From Spirochaetales bacterium (GTDB lineage: Bacteria > Spirochaetota > Spirochaetia > SZUA-6 > JAFGRV01): 33,452 nucleotides of DNA. This document shows positions 8,238-16,227 of this stretch, in pieces (position 1 is the first letter of the stretch; each line of letters starts with the position of its first letter). The notes below the pieces were generated by a model that did no database searches, was not told the DNA's origin, and saw nothing but the letters and a program-made list of their open reading frames with translations. The DNA is taken from contig JAFGKU010000030.1 of the NCBI GenBank assembly GCA_016928415.1, positions 1 to 33,452 on the forward strand. Reading direction: 5' to 3'. The position numbers were made by a program, and so were the translations under genes.

Positions 8238-8535
8238 ATGCCGAGTCTTATGCCGGGCATGCCCGGTGCCAAGGAAGTCTATGGGATATCGACCATACGG
8301 GAAGATTTAAAGCTAAGGATCCCTCCCAAGGCATGTGACAGGTATGTCCTTTCTGAAAGGGATACGGCTTTACTGATTACAGGTTTTTCATTTGAACATA
8401 TCAAGTAAGTTGTTGTCCATTAAGAGTACTACCGTCACTATCGGCTTCGCGCTTCTTGAAGTGTGGATGGAAAAATTAAAGGTAAAAGGCTTTATGGAAG
8501 CTGTCGGAAATCTTGATAAACTGGAATTATACTGA
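8238..8535 (+). pseudogene. Broken small ORF, AbrB/SpoVT-like N-terminal part
   Basis: ATG 8238, with GGAGA upstream, opens a 56-codon frame ending at 8408. Its segment LKLRIPPKACDRYVLSERDT resembles the IPP-x-A / Y-x-L / GD core of AbrB/MazE-like swapped-hairpin DNA-binding domains. The reading then continues in another frame (SSKLLSI, ALLEVWMEKLKVKGFMEAV) to a stop at 8533-8535. Two coding-like halves in different frames suggest a frameshifted gene of about 95-100 residues. The family link is tentative. A perfect 14-base palindrome CCGGGCATGCCCGG (8253-8266) lies in the MPGMPG codons. Confidence 0.35.
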
Positions 8536-8576
8536 TAGTATTGGGGAACAGGAAGTAAAAAAAGAGGAGACAGGGC

Positions 8577-9152
8577 GTGATAGTATATAGAAAACGATAT
8601 TTAAAAACACCCGGGGAATTTTTTCAATTAATGAAGAAGAGTACGGGATACAGCAAAAAAATCAAAAAGATAGATGAAAAAAATAAAATTGCACCCTCCT
8701 TTGCGGAAAAAATAATGCTTGCCGTAACGGGAGTGAACGAATGCCTGTTCTGCTCATACCGGCATGCCAAGTCGGCCCTGGAAAAGGGAGTCGAACTCAA
8801 GGAAATCCAGGACCTTTTAAAATCCGAATTCAGCGGTTTTTCCGAAGAGGAGCAGGTGGCCCTGTTATACGCCCAGCATTGGGCGGACAATGGCGGCAAA
8901 GCGGATGAAGACGCGCGGAAGCGGATGGTTGACTATTACGGCGAACAGAAAACCGGATACATTGAATTTTATATGCATATGGTGTACATGGGTAACCTGG
9001 TTTCCAACACGGTGGAGGCGTTTAAAAACCGGGTTGTTCCGGATACCGGTAAAGCAAAATTTTTCTTTACTTATTTATTATGCGCCCCCATCGCCGCTTT
9101 TATTAAAAAAGGTACGACGAAGGAGCAGGAGATTCTGGAGAATCCACGTTAA
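8577..9152 (+). CDS. AhpD/carboxymuconolactone decarboxylase-like protein
   Basis: A 191-residue all-helical protein of the CMD/AhpD superfamily. The hallmark is E55-C56-LF-C59-SYR-H63, the CxxCxxxH redox and proton-relay motif of alkylhydroperoxidase AhpD. A hydrophobic segment near the C-terminus (FFFTYLLCAPIAAFI) is unusual for a purely soluble AhpD and may be a membrane-associating helix. The start is GTG 8577 preceded by AGAGGAGA. Peroxidase or thiol-disulfide activity is expected from the family, but the substrate is unknown. It lies near the ferritin-like protein, so an oxidative-stress theme is possible. Confidence 0.78.
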   Translation: MIVYRKRYLKTPGEFFQLMKKSTGYSKKIKKIDEKNKIAPSFAEKIMLAVTGVNECLFCSYRHAKSALEKGVELKEIQDLLKSEFSGFSEEEQVALLYAQHWADNGGKADEDARKRMVDYYGEQKTGYIEFYMHMVYMGNLVSNTVEAFKNRVVPDTGKAKFFFTYLLCAPIAAFIKKGTTKEQEILENPR

Positions 9153-9203
9153 AAGGCCTGAGAATATCCTTTACTTACAGCCGTTTTTTTATTAAATTCC
9201 ATA

Positions 9204-9767
9204 ATGAATTTTTACATCTCCATGCTGCGCGGTATAAACGTCGGCGGCAGGAAAAAAGTTGCCATGGAAGACCTCAGGAAATTATACGCAGGCCTGGGCC
9301 TGGATGATGTGCAGACCTATATCAACAGCGGCAATGTATTTTTCACAAGCAATATTCAGGACGTGGCGATACTTTCGGATAAAATTAAAAATGCAATTAA
9401 TGGGAAGTATGGTTTCGATGTTCCGGTTATCATCCGGACAACAAATGAGGTTCAGGCGGTAATTGGAAGGAATCCTTTCCTCAAAGAAACGAAGATAAAC
9501 ATTGAAAAGCTTCATGTTACATTTTTATCAAACAACCCCCATGATGGCAGCCTGGAGGCAATTCGGAAATATAAATACGACCCGGACCGTTTTGTTGCAG
9601 CGGGTAGGGAGGTATTTCTCTATTGTCCCGATGGTTACGGTAAGTCAAAGTATACAAATTCCTTTTTTGAAAAGCATTTGGAGGTTACGGCGACCACGCG
9701 GAACTGGAAGACGGTGAATGTAATGGCCGGGATGATGAAAAATTTTCAGGGTAATAAGGGTCTATAA
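9204..9767 (+). CDS. DUF1697 family protein
   Basis: A 187-residue protein that starts MNFYISMLRGINVGGRKKVA and contains QTYINSGNVFF, the diagnostic opening of DUF1697. Members are about 180 residues and widespread; their biochemical role is not established. No Shine-Dalgarno sequence is obvious before ATG 9204. No transmembrane segment or signal peptide is seen. It lies between the CMD-like gene and glycerol kinase on the same strand, without evidence of functional connection. Confidence 0.9.
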   Translation: MNFYISMLRGINVGGRKKVAMEDLRKLYAGLGLDDVQTYINSGNVFFTSNIQDVAILSDKIKNAINGKYGFDVPVIIRTTNEVQAVIGRNPFLKETKINIEKLHVTFLSNNPHDGSLEAIRKYKYDPDRFVAAGREVFLYCPDGYGKSKYTNSFFEKHLEVTATTRNWKTVNVMAGMMKNFQGNKGL

Positions 9768-9778
9768 TATAATTCCGC

Positions 9779-9808
9779 TTGATAAAATCCCTCCGCATCC
9801 ATTATCAT
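9779..9808 (+). promoter_or_regulatory. Putative promoter of glycerol kinase
   Basis: TTGATA (9779-9784) and TATCAT (9803-9808) are spaced by 18 bases. The -10 box ends only six bases before the ATG at 9815 and no ribosome binding site is visible, so a leaderless or nearly leaderless mRNA is possible. This rests on consensus match alone. Confidence 0.4.
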
Positions 9809-9814
9809 TGAAGC

Positions 9815-11299
9815 ATGAAAAAATACATTTTAGCCTTAGACCAGGGAACCACCAGTTCACGCGCCATTGTTTTCGACGCCGGGGGGAACATATGTTCCGT
9901 CTCCCGGAAGGAATTCAAGCAGTATTATCCCAGGCCCGGCTGGGTGGAACACGATCCCGAGGAAATATTTTCAACACAGATAACTACGGCACGGGAAGCT
10001 GTAAAAAAAGCAGGCCTGGAAGCAAAGGACATTGCCGGCATCGGGATAACAAACCAGCGTGAGACAATTGTTTTGTGGGACAGGAAGACTGGGAAGCCGG
10101 TGCACAATGCCATCGTCTGGCAATGCCGGCGGACGGCTGAAATCTGCAGGCGCCTTAAGAAAGAAGGTTTTGAGAAAGACCTGCATAAGAAGACCGGCCT
10201 GGTTCTGGACCCTTACTTTTCCGGGACAAAAATCATGTGGCTGCTGGGAAACGTGCCCGGTCTTAAACAAAGGGCTTTCAATGGGGAAATAGCGTGCGGT
10301 ACCATTGATTCCTGGCTCTGTTACAGGCTGACAGGTCACCATTTTACAGACCCTTCCAATGCCAGCAGGACGCTTCTCTTTAACATAATAAAGGGGGACT
10401 GGGACCAGGACCTTCTCGATGCCATGAAGATCCCGCGTGGTATGCTTCCGGAAGTCAAGCCGTCTTCATCGGAATTCGGACTGACGGAACAATCGCTGTT
10501 AGGCGGGGAAATCCCCGTAGCCGGTATAGCAGGTGACCAGCAGGCCGCCCTGTTTGGCCAATGCTGTTTCACGCCGGGCATGGCAAAAAATACTTACGGA
10601 ACGGGCTGCTTTGCCCTCATCCATACGGGCAACAAGCCCGTATTTTCAAAGAACAGCCTTTTGACAACCGTGGCCTGGCAGATCGGGGACAAGATTGAGT
10701 ATGCCCTTGAAGGTTCCGTCTTCATAGCGGGCGCCGTTGTTCAATGGCTCCGGGATGAATTGAAAATCATCAAGGCATCCTCCGAAACGCAGTCCATTGC
10801 TTCCTCCGTACCGGATACGGGCGGGGTTGTCTTTGTTCCCGCTTTCGTCGGGCTCGGTGCGCCGTATTGGGACCCCGATGCAAGGGGGGCAGTTTTCGGC
10901 ATGACGCGCGGTACGGGCCAGGCGCATATTATCAGGGCCGCCCTGGAGAGCATTTCGTTCCAGACAGCGGATCTTTTCGATGCCATACAAAAGGACATTC
11001 AAAAAAAAGTGGTGTCCCTCCGGGTTGACGGCGGTGCTTCGGCCAATGACTTTCTCCTGCAATTCACTGCCGATATCCTCAACATACCCATCATACGGCC
11101 GCGCATAAAGGAAACTACCGCTCTCGGCGCCGCCTATCTGGCCGGTCTCGCCACGGGCGTTTACCCGGACAGGAAGGCCATCGAGAAAAACTGGCGGGAA
11201 GATAAGCAATTTCAACCGGGGCTCGATCCTGAATCCCGCGCCAGGGCTTTGACACACTGGAAAAAGGCCGTCGAGGCCGTTCGGACCTTTTCTCTATAA
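9815..11299 (+). CDS. glpK: Glycerol kinase
   Basis: A 494-residue FGGY-family kinase that phosphorylates glycerol to sn-glycerol 3-phosphate in the cytoplasm. It has the N-terminal phosphate loop DQGTTSSRAIVFD, the substrate segment GITNQRETIVLWD, GTIDSWL, the GTGCF loop, and the C-terminal adenine-binding region DGGASANDFLLQF. Length and motif order match GlpK of other bacteria. No glpF or glpD is adjacent, so it is a stand-alone glp gene. Base composition is richer in G+C than the first 7 kb of the window. Confidence 0.97.
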   Translation: MKKYILALDQGTTSSRAIVFDAGGNICSVSRKEFKQYYPRPGWVEHDPEEIFSTQITTAREAVKKAGLEAKDIAGIGITNQRETIVLWDRKTGKPVHNAIVWQCRRTAEICRRLKKEGFEKDLHKKTGLVLDPYFSGTKIMWLLGNVPGLKQRAFNGEIACGTIDSWLCYRLTGHHFTDPSNASRTLLFNIIKGDWDQDLLDAMKIPRGMLPEVKPSSSEFGLTEQSLLGGEIPVAGIAGDQQAALFGQCCFTPGMAKNTYGTGCFALIHTGNKPVFSKNSLLTTVAWQIGDKIEYALEGSVFIAGAVVQWLRDELKIIKASSETQSIASSVPDTGGVVFVPAFVGLGAPYWDPDARGAVFGMTRGTGQAHIIRAALESISFQTADLFDAIQKDIQKKVVSLRVDGGASANDFLLQFTADILNIPIIRPRIKETTALGAAYLAGLATGVYPDRKAIEKNWREDKQFQPGLDPESRARALTHWKKAVEAVRTFSL

Positions 11300-11303
11300 T
11301 AAT

Positions 11304-11332
11304 TTGACAATCGCGTATCTGTATTTTATAGT
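11304..11332 (+). promoter_or_regulatory. Promoter of the CheX-like gene
   Basis: TTGACA (11304-11309) and TATAGT (11327-11332) are separated by 17 bases. The -10 box ends seven bases before ATG 11340 and there is no ribosome binding site, so the transcript is predicted to be leaderless or almost so. Confidence 0.55.
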
Positions 11333-11339
11333 TTTAGTA

Positions 11340-11810
11340 ATGAATATTAATATTACAGGAATTTTCAATGACTCGGTTCAAACTGTTTTCAAGGACATGG
11401 GTTTGGGCGAAATAAAAATTGTTGACGGCAGCTTCAACAGGGAAAACCAGGTGGTTATAACAATAGGCATAGCGGGTGCATTGAGGGGCAATCTTATTTT
11501 CAGAACCAACCTTTCAACGGCCTTTTCCATCGTTCACGCAATGCTTAAAAAAATGAATATGAGTGCGCAGAACAAGGAATTCGACAAGCTGCATAAAGGA
11601 AGTATGTGCGAGATTGCCAATATGATAGCGGCCAGGTCGGTAAATGCCTTTTCCGAAAGGGGGGTTGAATGCAACATCACCCCGCCCACCATTATAACCG
11701 GTGAAAGCGTCACAACGAGCATGCTTACCATTCAGAAATGCTTTCAAATGGGATTCGAAGGCAGCTTCGGCAGAATTTTTATCTTTCTCGGCCTGGAAAG
11801 TATGAAATAA
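11340..11810 (+). CDS. CheX/CheC-like chemotaxis phosphatase-family protein
   Basis: A 156-residue protein with the single-domain CheX fold signature: E91-IA-N94 in CEIANMIAARS, the ExxN motif of CheC/CheX/FliY that attacks phospho-CheY. Known CheX proteins dephosphorylate CheY-P and are important in spirochaetes. I start it at ATG 11340; the frame is open back to a TTG at 11304, but that TTG is part of a good -35 box. No other chemotaxis gene is present. The second helix usually carries another ExxN in CheC, and only one is visible here, as expected for CheX. Confidence 0.75.
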   Translation: MNINITGIFNDSVQTVFKDMGLGEIKIVDGSFNRENQVVITIGIAGALRGNLIFRTNLSTAFSIVHAMLKKMNMSAQNKEFDKLHKGSMCEIANMIAARSVNAFSERGVECNITPPTIITGESVTTSMLTIQKCFQMGFEGSFGRIFIFLGLESMK

Positions 11811-11820
11811 TATTTTTTAT

Positions 11821-12519
11821 TCAAGTCCGGTAAAGCCGGGTATACTCTTCATACCCTTTTTTTCTCAATAAACAGCTGGGGCATTCTCCGCAGCCTCTGC
11901 CGAAATCGTTTTTTTTCATGCTTCCTTCGTAGCAGGTTACCGTTTCTTCAATGATAAAATCAAGGCAGCCCAATTCTTCGGCCAGACGGAACTCCTCGGC
12001 CTTGGTAAGCCACATGAGGGGTGTGTGAATGACGACACTGTTATCCTCGAAATCCGTGGCAAGGTTCAGCGCAGCCTGGGCCGACTTGATGAAAACGTCG
12101 CGGCAATCCGCATAACCGGAATAATCCGTTTCACAAACGCCCGTTACCAGGTGCCTGACGCGCAGCGTGCCGGCCCAGCCGCTTGCAACGGTCAGGAACA
12201 GGAGGTTCCTGTAAGGTACGAAGCTTGCCGGTACCTCTTTTGAAAGGGCGTGCGTTTCTTTGACATCCCCCGAGTCCTTGAACAGGTTGGAAATAACAAT
12301 ATCCCTGATAAACGAGATATCGATTTTCTTGAAGTCCACTTTCAATTCTTTACAGATGGATTCCGCCGCTTCGATTTCAGCTGAATGTTTCTGGCCGTAG
12401 AAAAAGGAAATGCCGTAAACCTTTTTAAAGTTTTTCAAAGCCCAGAAAAGGCATGTCGTTGAGTCCTGTCCCCCGCTGGCCAAAACCAATGCGGCTTCTT
12501 CACTGTAGGATTGTTTCAT
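11821..12519 (-). CDS. queC: 7-cyano-7-deazaguanine synthase
   Basis: A 232-residue PP-loop ATPase that converts 7-carboxy-7-deazaguanine to preQ0 with ATP and ammonia. The PP-loop SGGQDS is at 15-20 and the zinc-binding cluster CGECPSC near the C-terminus is intact. The start is ATG 12519, one base after the queE stop. The open frame extends upstream to 12678 only because it runs through queE. It is the third gene of queD-queE-queC. It ends ten bases from the convergent CheX-like gene. Confidence 0.95.
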   Translation of the reverse strand: MKQSYSEEAALVLASGGQDSTTCLFWALKNFKKVYGISFFYGQKHSAEIEAAESICKELKVDFKKIDISFIRDIVISNLFKDSGDVKETHALSKEVPASFVPYRNLLFLTVASGWAGTLRVRHLVTGVCETDYSGYADCRDVFIKSAQAALNLATDFEDNSVVIHTPLMWLTKAEEFRLAEELGCLDFIIEETVTCYEGSMKKNDFGRGCGECPSCLLRKKGYEEYTRLYRT

Positions 12520-12520
12520 A

Positions 12521-13180
12521 TCATACGCCCCGTTTCCCGGCGCCCCAGATGATTTTATGCAATTGCAGGGATAACCGCGCGGGGAGGTTTTTATCCAGAA
12601 TGAATTCGGCAATAATCCGGGGATCGAGATTGTCCCATTGGGGGGAAAGCCAGACGGGTAACCCATTGTTTTTTTCATTGATCATGCGGATTTTTTCTTC
12701 CACCCATCCAAGATCGGCGGCGTTAACCACGAATTTTATGCAGTCTTTTTCCGGTCTCATGATTTCAAGGTTTTCCAGGTAAAAAGAATCCGGATGCCCT
12801 GAGGACGGGGTTTTCCAGTCGACTACCATGTGGCAGTTTTTCAACAACAGTCCGGATAAAAACTGGCTTCCATTGGTTTCCAGGTAAAAATCAATTTCCT
12901 CCAAATTTTCCATCACATATTTGATGTCGTTTTTTCTTTCGGCCAGAAGTGGTTCCCCGCCTGTCAGCAGGATCCTTAGGTCCGGATGGAGTGACAGTTG
13001 CTCCCGGATGTTTTGTACGAGTACTCCGGAACTCCATGTAAAACTGACTTCGTCATTATACGGTGTGTCGCAATACGTGCAGTCGAGATTGCACCCGCTG
13101 AAGCGTATCAGGTATACGGGAAATCCCTGGATGGGAGCCTCTCCGCTGATGGTGACGAACATTTCCGTAATGCCGAGCAT
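12521..13180 (-). CDS. queE: 7-carboxy-7-deazaguanine synthase (radical SAM)
   Basis: A 219-residue radical-SAM enzyme that contracts 6-carboxytetrahydropterin to 7-carboxy-7-deazaguanine. The cluster motif is C30-xxx-C34-xx-C37 (CNLDCTYC), followed by LLTGGEPLL. The N-terminus MFVTISGEAPIQGFP is typical of QueE substrate binding. GGTGTCACCTGACC before the ATG, inside the end of queD, may act as ribosome binding site. Two bases separate it from queD, so the genes are translationally linked. The oxygen-sensitive enzyme fits an anaerobic host. Confidence 0.95.
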   Translation of the reverse strand: MLGITEMFVTISGEAPIQGFPVYLIRFSGCNLDCTYCDTPYNDEVSFTWSSGVLVQNIREQLSLHPDLRILLTGGEPLLAERKNDIKYVMENLEEIDFYLETNGSQFLSGLLLKNCHMVVDWKTPSSGHPDSFYLENLEIMRPEKDCIKFVVNAADLGWVEEKIRMINEKNNGLPVWLSPQWDNLDPRIIAEFILDKNLPARLSLQLHKIIWGAGKRGV

Positions 13181-13182
13181 GG

Positions 13183-13554
13183 TCAGGTGACACCTTCAAA
13201 GTCGCCCGTTTCACAGTATGACTGCCTTGAGGTCGTGTTCTCGTAAAGGCGGACTTTAAACAATAGCTCGGGCCTGCCTTTTTTCATTTCCCTGTAGAGA
13301 TAAAGGGCAATGTTTTCCGATGTGGGGTTGACGCTCAGCACATCGTTCAGCTGGGAATGGTCGAACTTCCGTATAACCTCTTTCAGATTGCCGAAATCCC
13401 ACATTATGCCGTTCGGGGCAATGTCTTTTTTTTTGCCCCGGACCCAAACGCAGACCTTCCAGGTATGTCCGTGGATATGGGCACACTTGCCGTCATAATC
13501 CCTGATAAAGTGGGCCGCATCAAAATAGTTTTCCGTATAAAGCGTAAGTTCCAT
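13183..13554 (-). CDS. queD: 6-carboxy-5,6,7,8-tetrahydropterin synthase
   Basis: A 123-residue member of the PTPS/QueD family, the first committed enzyme of the queuosine branch, using dihydroneopterin triphosphate. Zinc ligands are His15 and the pair H28-x-H30 in CAHIHGHTW; the catalytic Cys is Cys24. The start is ATG 13554. The open frame reaches 13701 but the extra residues do not look coding and the family starts here. No strong Shine-Dalgarno is seen. It leads the queD-queE-queC operon; no queF, tgt or folE is nearby. Confidence 0.93.
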   Translation of the reverse strand: MELTLYTENYFDAAHFIRDYDGKCAHIHGHTWKVCVWVRGKKKDIAPNGIMWDFGNLKEVIRKFDHSQLNDVLSVNPTSENIALYLYREMKKGRPELLFKVRLYENTTSRQSYCETGDFEGVT

Positions 13555-13669
13555 AATCGTAATGTAATTAATAACAAATTTCCGGCATTTTGTCCAGATT
13601 GCCTGAGTGGGGAGGGACAGAGGTCGCGTTCGCCAAGCCCGTCTCATCAAGACATATGGAACTACCGCG

Positions 13670-13697
13670 GCAATTCTCAATTTGGATTGAGAATTGC
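13670..13697 (-). promoter_or_regulatory. Perfect 12-bp stem hairpin upstream of queD
   Basis: Two 12-base arms (13670-13681 and 13686-13697) are exact reverse complements with a TTGG loop on the plus strand. The hairpin lies in the 227-base gap between queD and the next gene. No T-run follows on either strand, so it is not a simple terminator. It could be an operator, an RNA leader element of the que operon or a transposon scar. I see no preQ1 riboswitch consensus here. Confidence 0.5.
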
Positions 13698-13781
13698 TCA
13701 AATTACCGCGTTGATCTTGTATTAATAAGTATATTCTGGTTAAAATTGGAAAGAGGAAACTTCAATAAAAGCGGGTGCGGC

Positions 13782-14286
13782 ATGGTTCTTTCATTTCTTG
13801 ATAAAATAAAGCAAAAGCTTCAATTCACAGGGTGGCTTCAGTACATTCCCATTGCTTTCCTGTCATTGCTGGTTTTTTTATTTGCCGCTGTCCGGACTTT
13901 TTTTTACAGATTCGAATTTCAACCGGGCACTGGATACGGAAAGGGATCCCTTCAAACGTTTCGGCCGAACATTTGAAGTGTGCCAATGGTCACCGTCCTC
14001 TTTCAATGCACAGACAACACGCTGCGTGGCGGTAACGGAGAAGAAGGACGGCTACAGCCGGCGCCTGGTGAGGTTTGACTTTTATGCCGCAACCGCATCA
14101 CGCTACTACGCCGCCGTCGCGTTGGGTATCTGGTGCGCAAACTGGGAACTGGGCTGTGGAGCATTGAACATACACGGCCGGTTCCGGATGCTGTCACCGG
14201 AGGAACGCGGCCTGTATGACCCGGACAGCGTTCCGACACTGCCCCGGTATGATGTGAGCTGGGTGCCGGACGGCGGACTGTACTGA
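13782..14286 (+). pseudogene. Membrane-anchored protein gene interrupted by a single-base frameshift
   Basis: ATG 13782 begins LSFLDKIKQKLQF, followed by a clear transmembrane helix (IPIAFLSLLVFLFAAV), but this frame stops at 13976. The coding signal continues in the next frame (DTERDPFKRFGRTFEVCQW to WVPDGGLY, stop 14284-14286). The switch coincides with an 8-T run at 13898-13905: seven T's would restore one frame of about 167 residues. This would be a single-pass membrane protein with a Cys-containing soluble domain. I do not recognise the family. A sequencing or assembly error, phase variation or a real pseudogene are all possible. Confidence 0.6.
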
Positions 14287-14303
14287 ACCAGGAAGATAAT
14301 AAA

Positions 14304-14320
14304 CCGCCGAACACGCAGAA
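14304..14320 (+). repeat. 17-base dispersed repeat, copy 1
   Basis: The string CCGCCGAACACGCAGAA is repeated exactly at 15599-15615, so the two copies flank the secreted-protein gene 14457-15545. In the first copy it continues with CACGC, a tandem echo of itself. Confidence 0.5.
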
Positions 14321-14375
14321 CACGCTGATCCGGGCATCCCGCTGAAGAAAAGAAAATTCATGGATTTAATATTTT

Positions 14376-14404
14376 TTGACAAAAAGTGCGATTTTCCGTA
14401 TACT
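14376..14404 (+). promoter_or_regulatory. Consensus promoter of the unknown secreted protein gene
   Basis: TTGACA (14376-14381) and TATACT (14399-14404) have the ideal 17-base spacing. It predicts a leader of about 45 bases ahead of the ribosome binding site AAAAGGGG. Confidence 0.7.
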
Positions 14405-14456
14405 ATGATTATTATATTGCAGGTAATTGGTTGTTTTACCGGAAAAGGGGTTGTTA

Positions 14457-15545
14457 ATGAAAATTATCAAACATATTATTTTGATGCTTGTTTTTCTGAC
14501 CGTTTTGACCGGGGTGAACGCCCAGGTTAAAACGCTTACTGATTATCTGCGGTTTGTTTCTCCCTGGGATACCCACCCGATAGTGAGGCTTGGTTCGGAA
14601 CTTTCCGGGTTAATAACCTTCCCTTATATCAGCTGGTACTTCAGTTCCGCCCCCGTTTTCTCAGACCCGAATTATCCTGTGGAGGAGGGGGCATTCCGGG
14701 GCGGTCTGGAATTCAAAAACATCGGAGGACTTTTTGACTCGTCTTTCATTGATGGGGATTTAAGTTTTCAATATCTCACCTTTGACCTGGATGAAATGGT
14801 CAATGGTTTTCCTGTAATAAACCATGGCATTCATTTAACCGGCAGCATTACATGGGCCTCCTTTCTCGAGACGGCGTTCGAATGGGAAACGTTCAATACA
14901 TATAACTTTTTGAATTTCCAGCTGAACATTGTCGATTTTTCCTGGCTGCCCGGGGAAAACCTGTCGCTCGGGTACCAGCCCAAATCCATGCGGCTGTATA
15001 ATTTCATCAGGCTCGAAGGAGGGGAGATAAATACTTTCTCCCAGATGATAAAAACCGGCTTTCCCTTCATCCCGTATCTATCGGTTGATTATTCCAATCC
15101 GCCGGACGTGTGGATCTTCAGTCCCCAGGCCAGGATATTCACCTTCTGGTTCAGGCCTATTCTTATGACGCGAAACGATCCCTGGAGCGGTTTCGAGGCG
15201 ACATTGGATCTGGCCATCTTCTTCGATCCCGATTACGAATCCTACCAGCCGGAGAACCTTTATAAAATATCCTCCGAGGACGTGAACGCCGGGAAGGTAA
15301 CCAGGTGGTTGTTTGGCCTGACGGTAAGGGACCAGGTCATCGATCCGTTCACGGGCCTGCCCGATCCGTATTCAAGGATATCCCTAAGCCAGTACGGCTT
15401 CGATTTTTTCGGGCCGTTTGTCGTCATTTCACTCGAGGAGGGCCTTCACTTCAACCGCAGTTTCGGCCAGATTTTCCAGGGTGACTTCAACGCCTGGAGC
15501 ATATACCTCAAGGCCGATTTTAAAATGGCGTTTAGTTTGAAGTGA
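14457..15545 (+). CDS. Secreted or outer-membrane protein of unknown family
   Basis: A protein of 362 residues beginning with a standard signal peptide (basic KIIKH, hydrophobic IILMLVFLTVLTG, cleavage after VNA). The mature part is rich in aromatic residues and short alternating strands (for example FPYISWYFSS, FNTYNFLNFQLNIVDFSWLP), as in barrel or outer-membrane proteins, but it ends in Lys rather than Phe. I do not recognise the family. AAAAGGGG and the 17-spaced promoter at 14376-14404 support ATG 14457 as the start. It stands alone, flanked by two copies of a 17-base repeat. Confidence 0.7.
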   Translation: MKIIKHIILMLVFLTVLTGVNAQVKTLTDYLRFVSPWDTHPIVRLGSELSGLITFPYISWYFSSAPVFSDPNYPVEEGAFRGGLEFKNIGGLFDSSFIDGDLSFQYLTFDLDEMVNGFPVINHGIHLTGSITWASFLETAFEWETFNTYNFLNFQLNIVDFSWLPGENLSLGYQPKSMRLYNFIRLEGGEINTFSQMIKTGFPFIPYLSVDYSNPPDVWIFSPQARIFTFWFRPILMTRNDPWSGFEATLDLAIFFDPDYESYQPENLYKISSEDVNAGKVTRWLFGLTVRDQVIDPFTGLPDPYSRISLSQYGFDFFGPFVVISLEEGLHFNRSFGQIFQGDFNAWSIYLKADFKMAFSLK

Positions 15546-15598
15546 CGGGGAAAGAAAGCAGGAACGGGCGGATTTTAATCGTATCAAGACCATGCACA

Positions 15599-15615
15599 CC
15601 GCCGAACACGCAGAA
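15599..15615 (+). repeat. 17-base dispersed repeat, copy 2
   Basis: Exact second copy of CCGCCGAACACGCAGAA, here followed by TTCGCCGAATG. It lies between the secreted-protein gene and the SDR remnant in otherwise non-coding DNA. Confidence 0.5.
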
Positions 15616-15714
15616 TTCGCCGAATGCCCTTTACCCTGCCGAAAATTTTAAGTATTATCATCTCATATAAAATGTAACTTTTCGGCTGCATTAAATTGAA
15701 AAGGAGTCCTGAAC

Positions 15715-16071
15715 ATGAAAATCAATGACAGGGTAATTCTTATTACAGGTGCGTCAGCCGGTATCGGTAAGGCCGCCGCGGTTCATCTGGGTAAAATGGG
15801 TGCCCGGCTCGCACTGGCAGCCCTGAGTCTTGTGTCCAGGACGGCCCGTGTTGAGTTGGAAAAGGACAAGATCGTCGTTTCGCTCGTTTATCCCGGCCTC
15901 ACGGCCACGGATTTCCAGAAAAACTCCATCAAGCCGGCCCGTTCAACCTTCAGCCGCGGCCAATGGACCCTTCCTCAGGCGGACCCGGTGGAGAAGGTGG
16001 CGGCTGCCATCCGGCAGGCCATTGAAACGGAGGAGGCCGAAATATTCCTGACCCCTGTATACAGGCACTGA
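15715..16071 (+). pseudogene. Short-chain dehydrogenase with its catalytic core deleted
   Basis: 118 codons remain of a classical SDR of about 230-260 residues. The N-terminus ILITGASAGIGKAAAVHLG is an intact NAD(P)-binding TGxxxGIG motif. The sequence then jumps after about 38 residues straight to RVELEKDKIVVSLVYPGLTA and ATDFQKNS, which normally follow the active site. The NAG motif, catalytic Ser and YxxxK are absent, so roughly 110 residues have been removed in frame. AAAAGGAGTCC still provides a good ribosome binding site. It cannot be an active dehydrogenase. Confidence 0.8.
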
Positions 16072-16227
16072 AACACAATCTGTGATGTGGGGGAGGGGGT
16101 GCCTGTCTAATGCTTACCGATACCTTTCAGGCGACGGGATTAGTTATCAAAAAAAAAATTGCAAATGAATCAATGTTTACGAGGTTAGTATGATATATAT
16201 ATTGTTCAGGTTCCCGGATTTAAAACA

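Noticed and set aside
12520..12678. N-terminal extension of queC into queE
   Set aside because: The extra 53 residues are out-of-frame queE coding sequence and lack the family pattern; ATG 12519 gives the normal length.
13597..13660. Possible tRNA or preQ1 riboswitch upstream of queD (GCCTGAGTGGGGAGGG stretch)
   Set aside because: No cloverleaf can be paired, no CCA or T-loop consensus, and the preQ1 core (GGTTC...CACCC) is absent.
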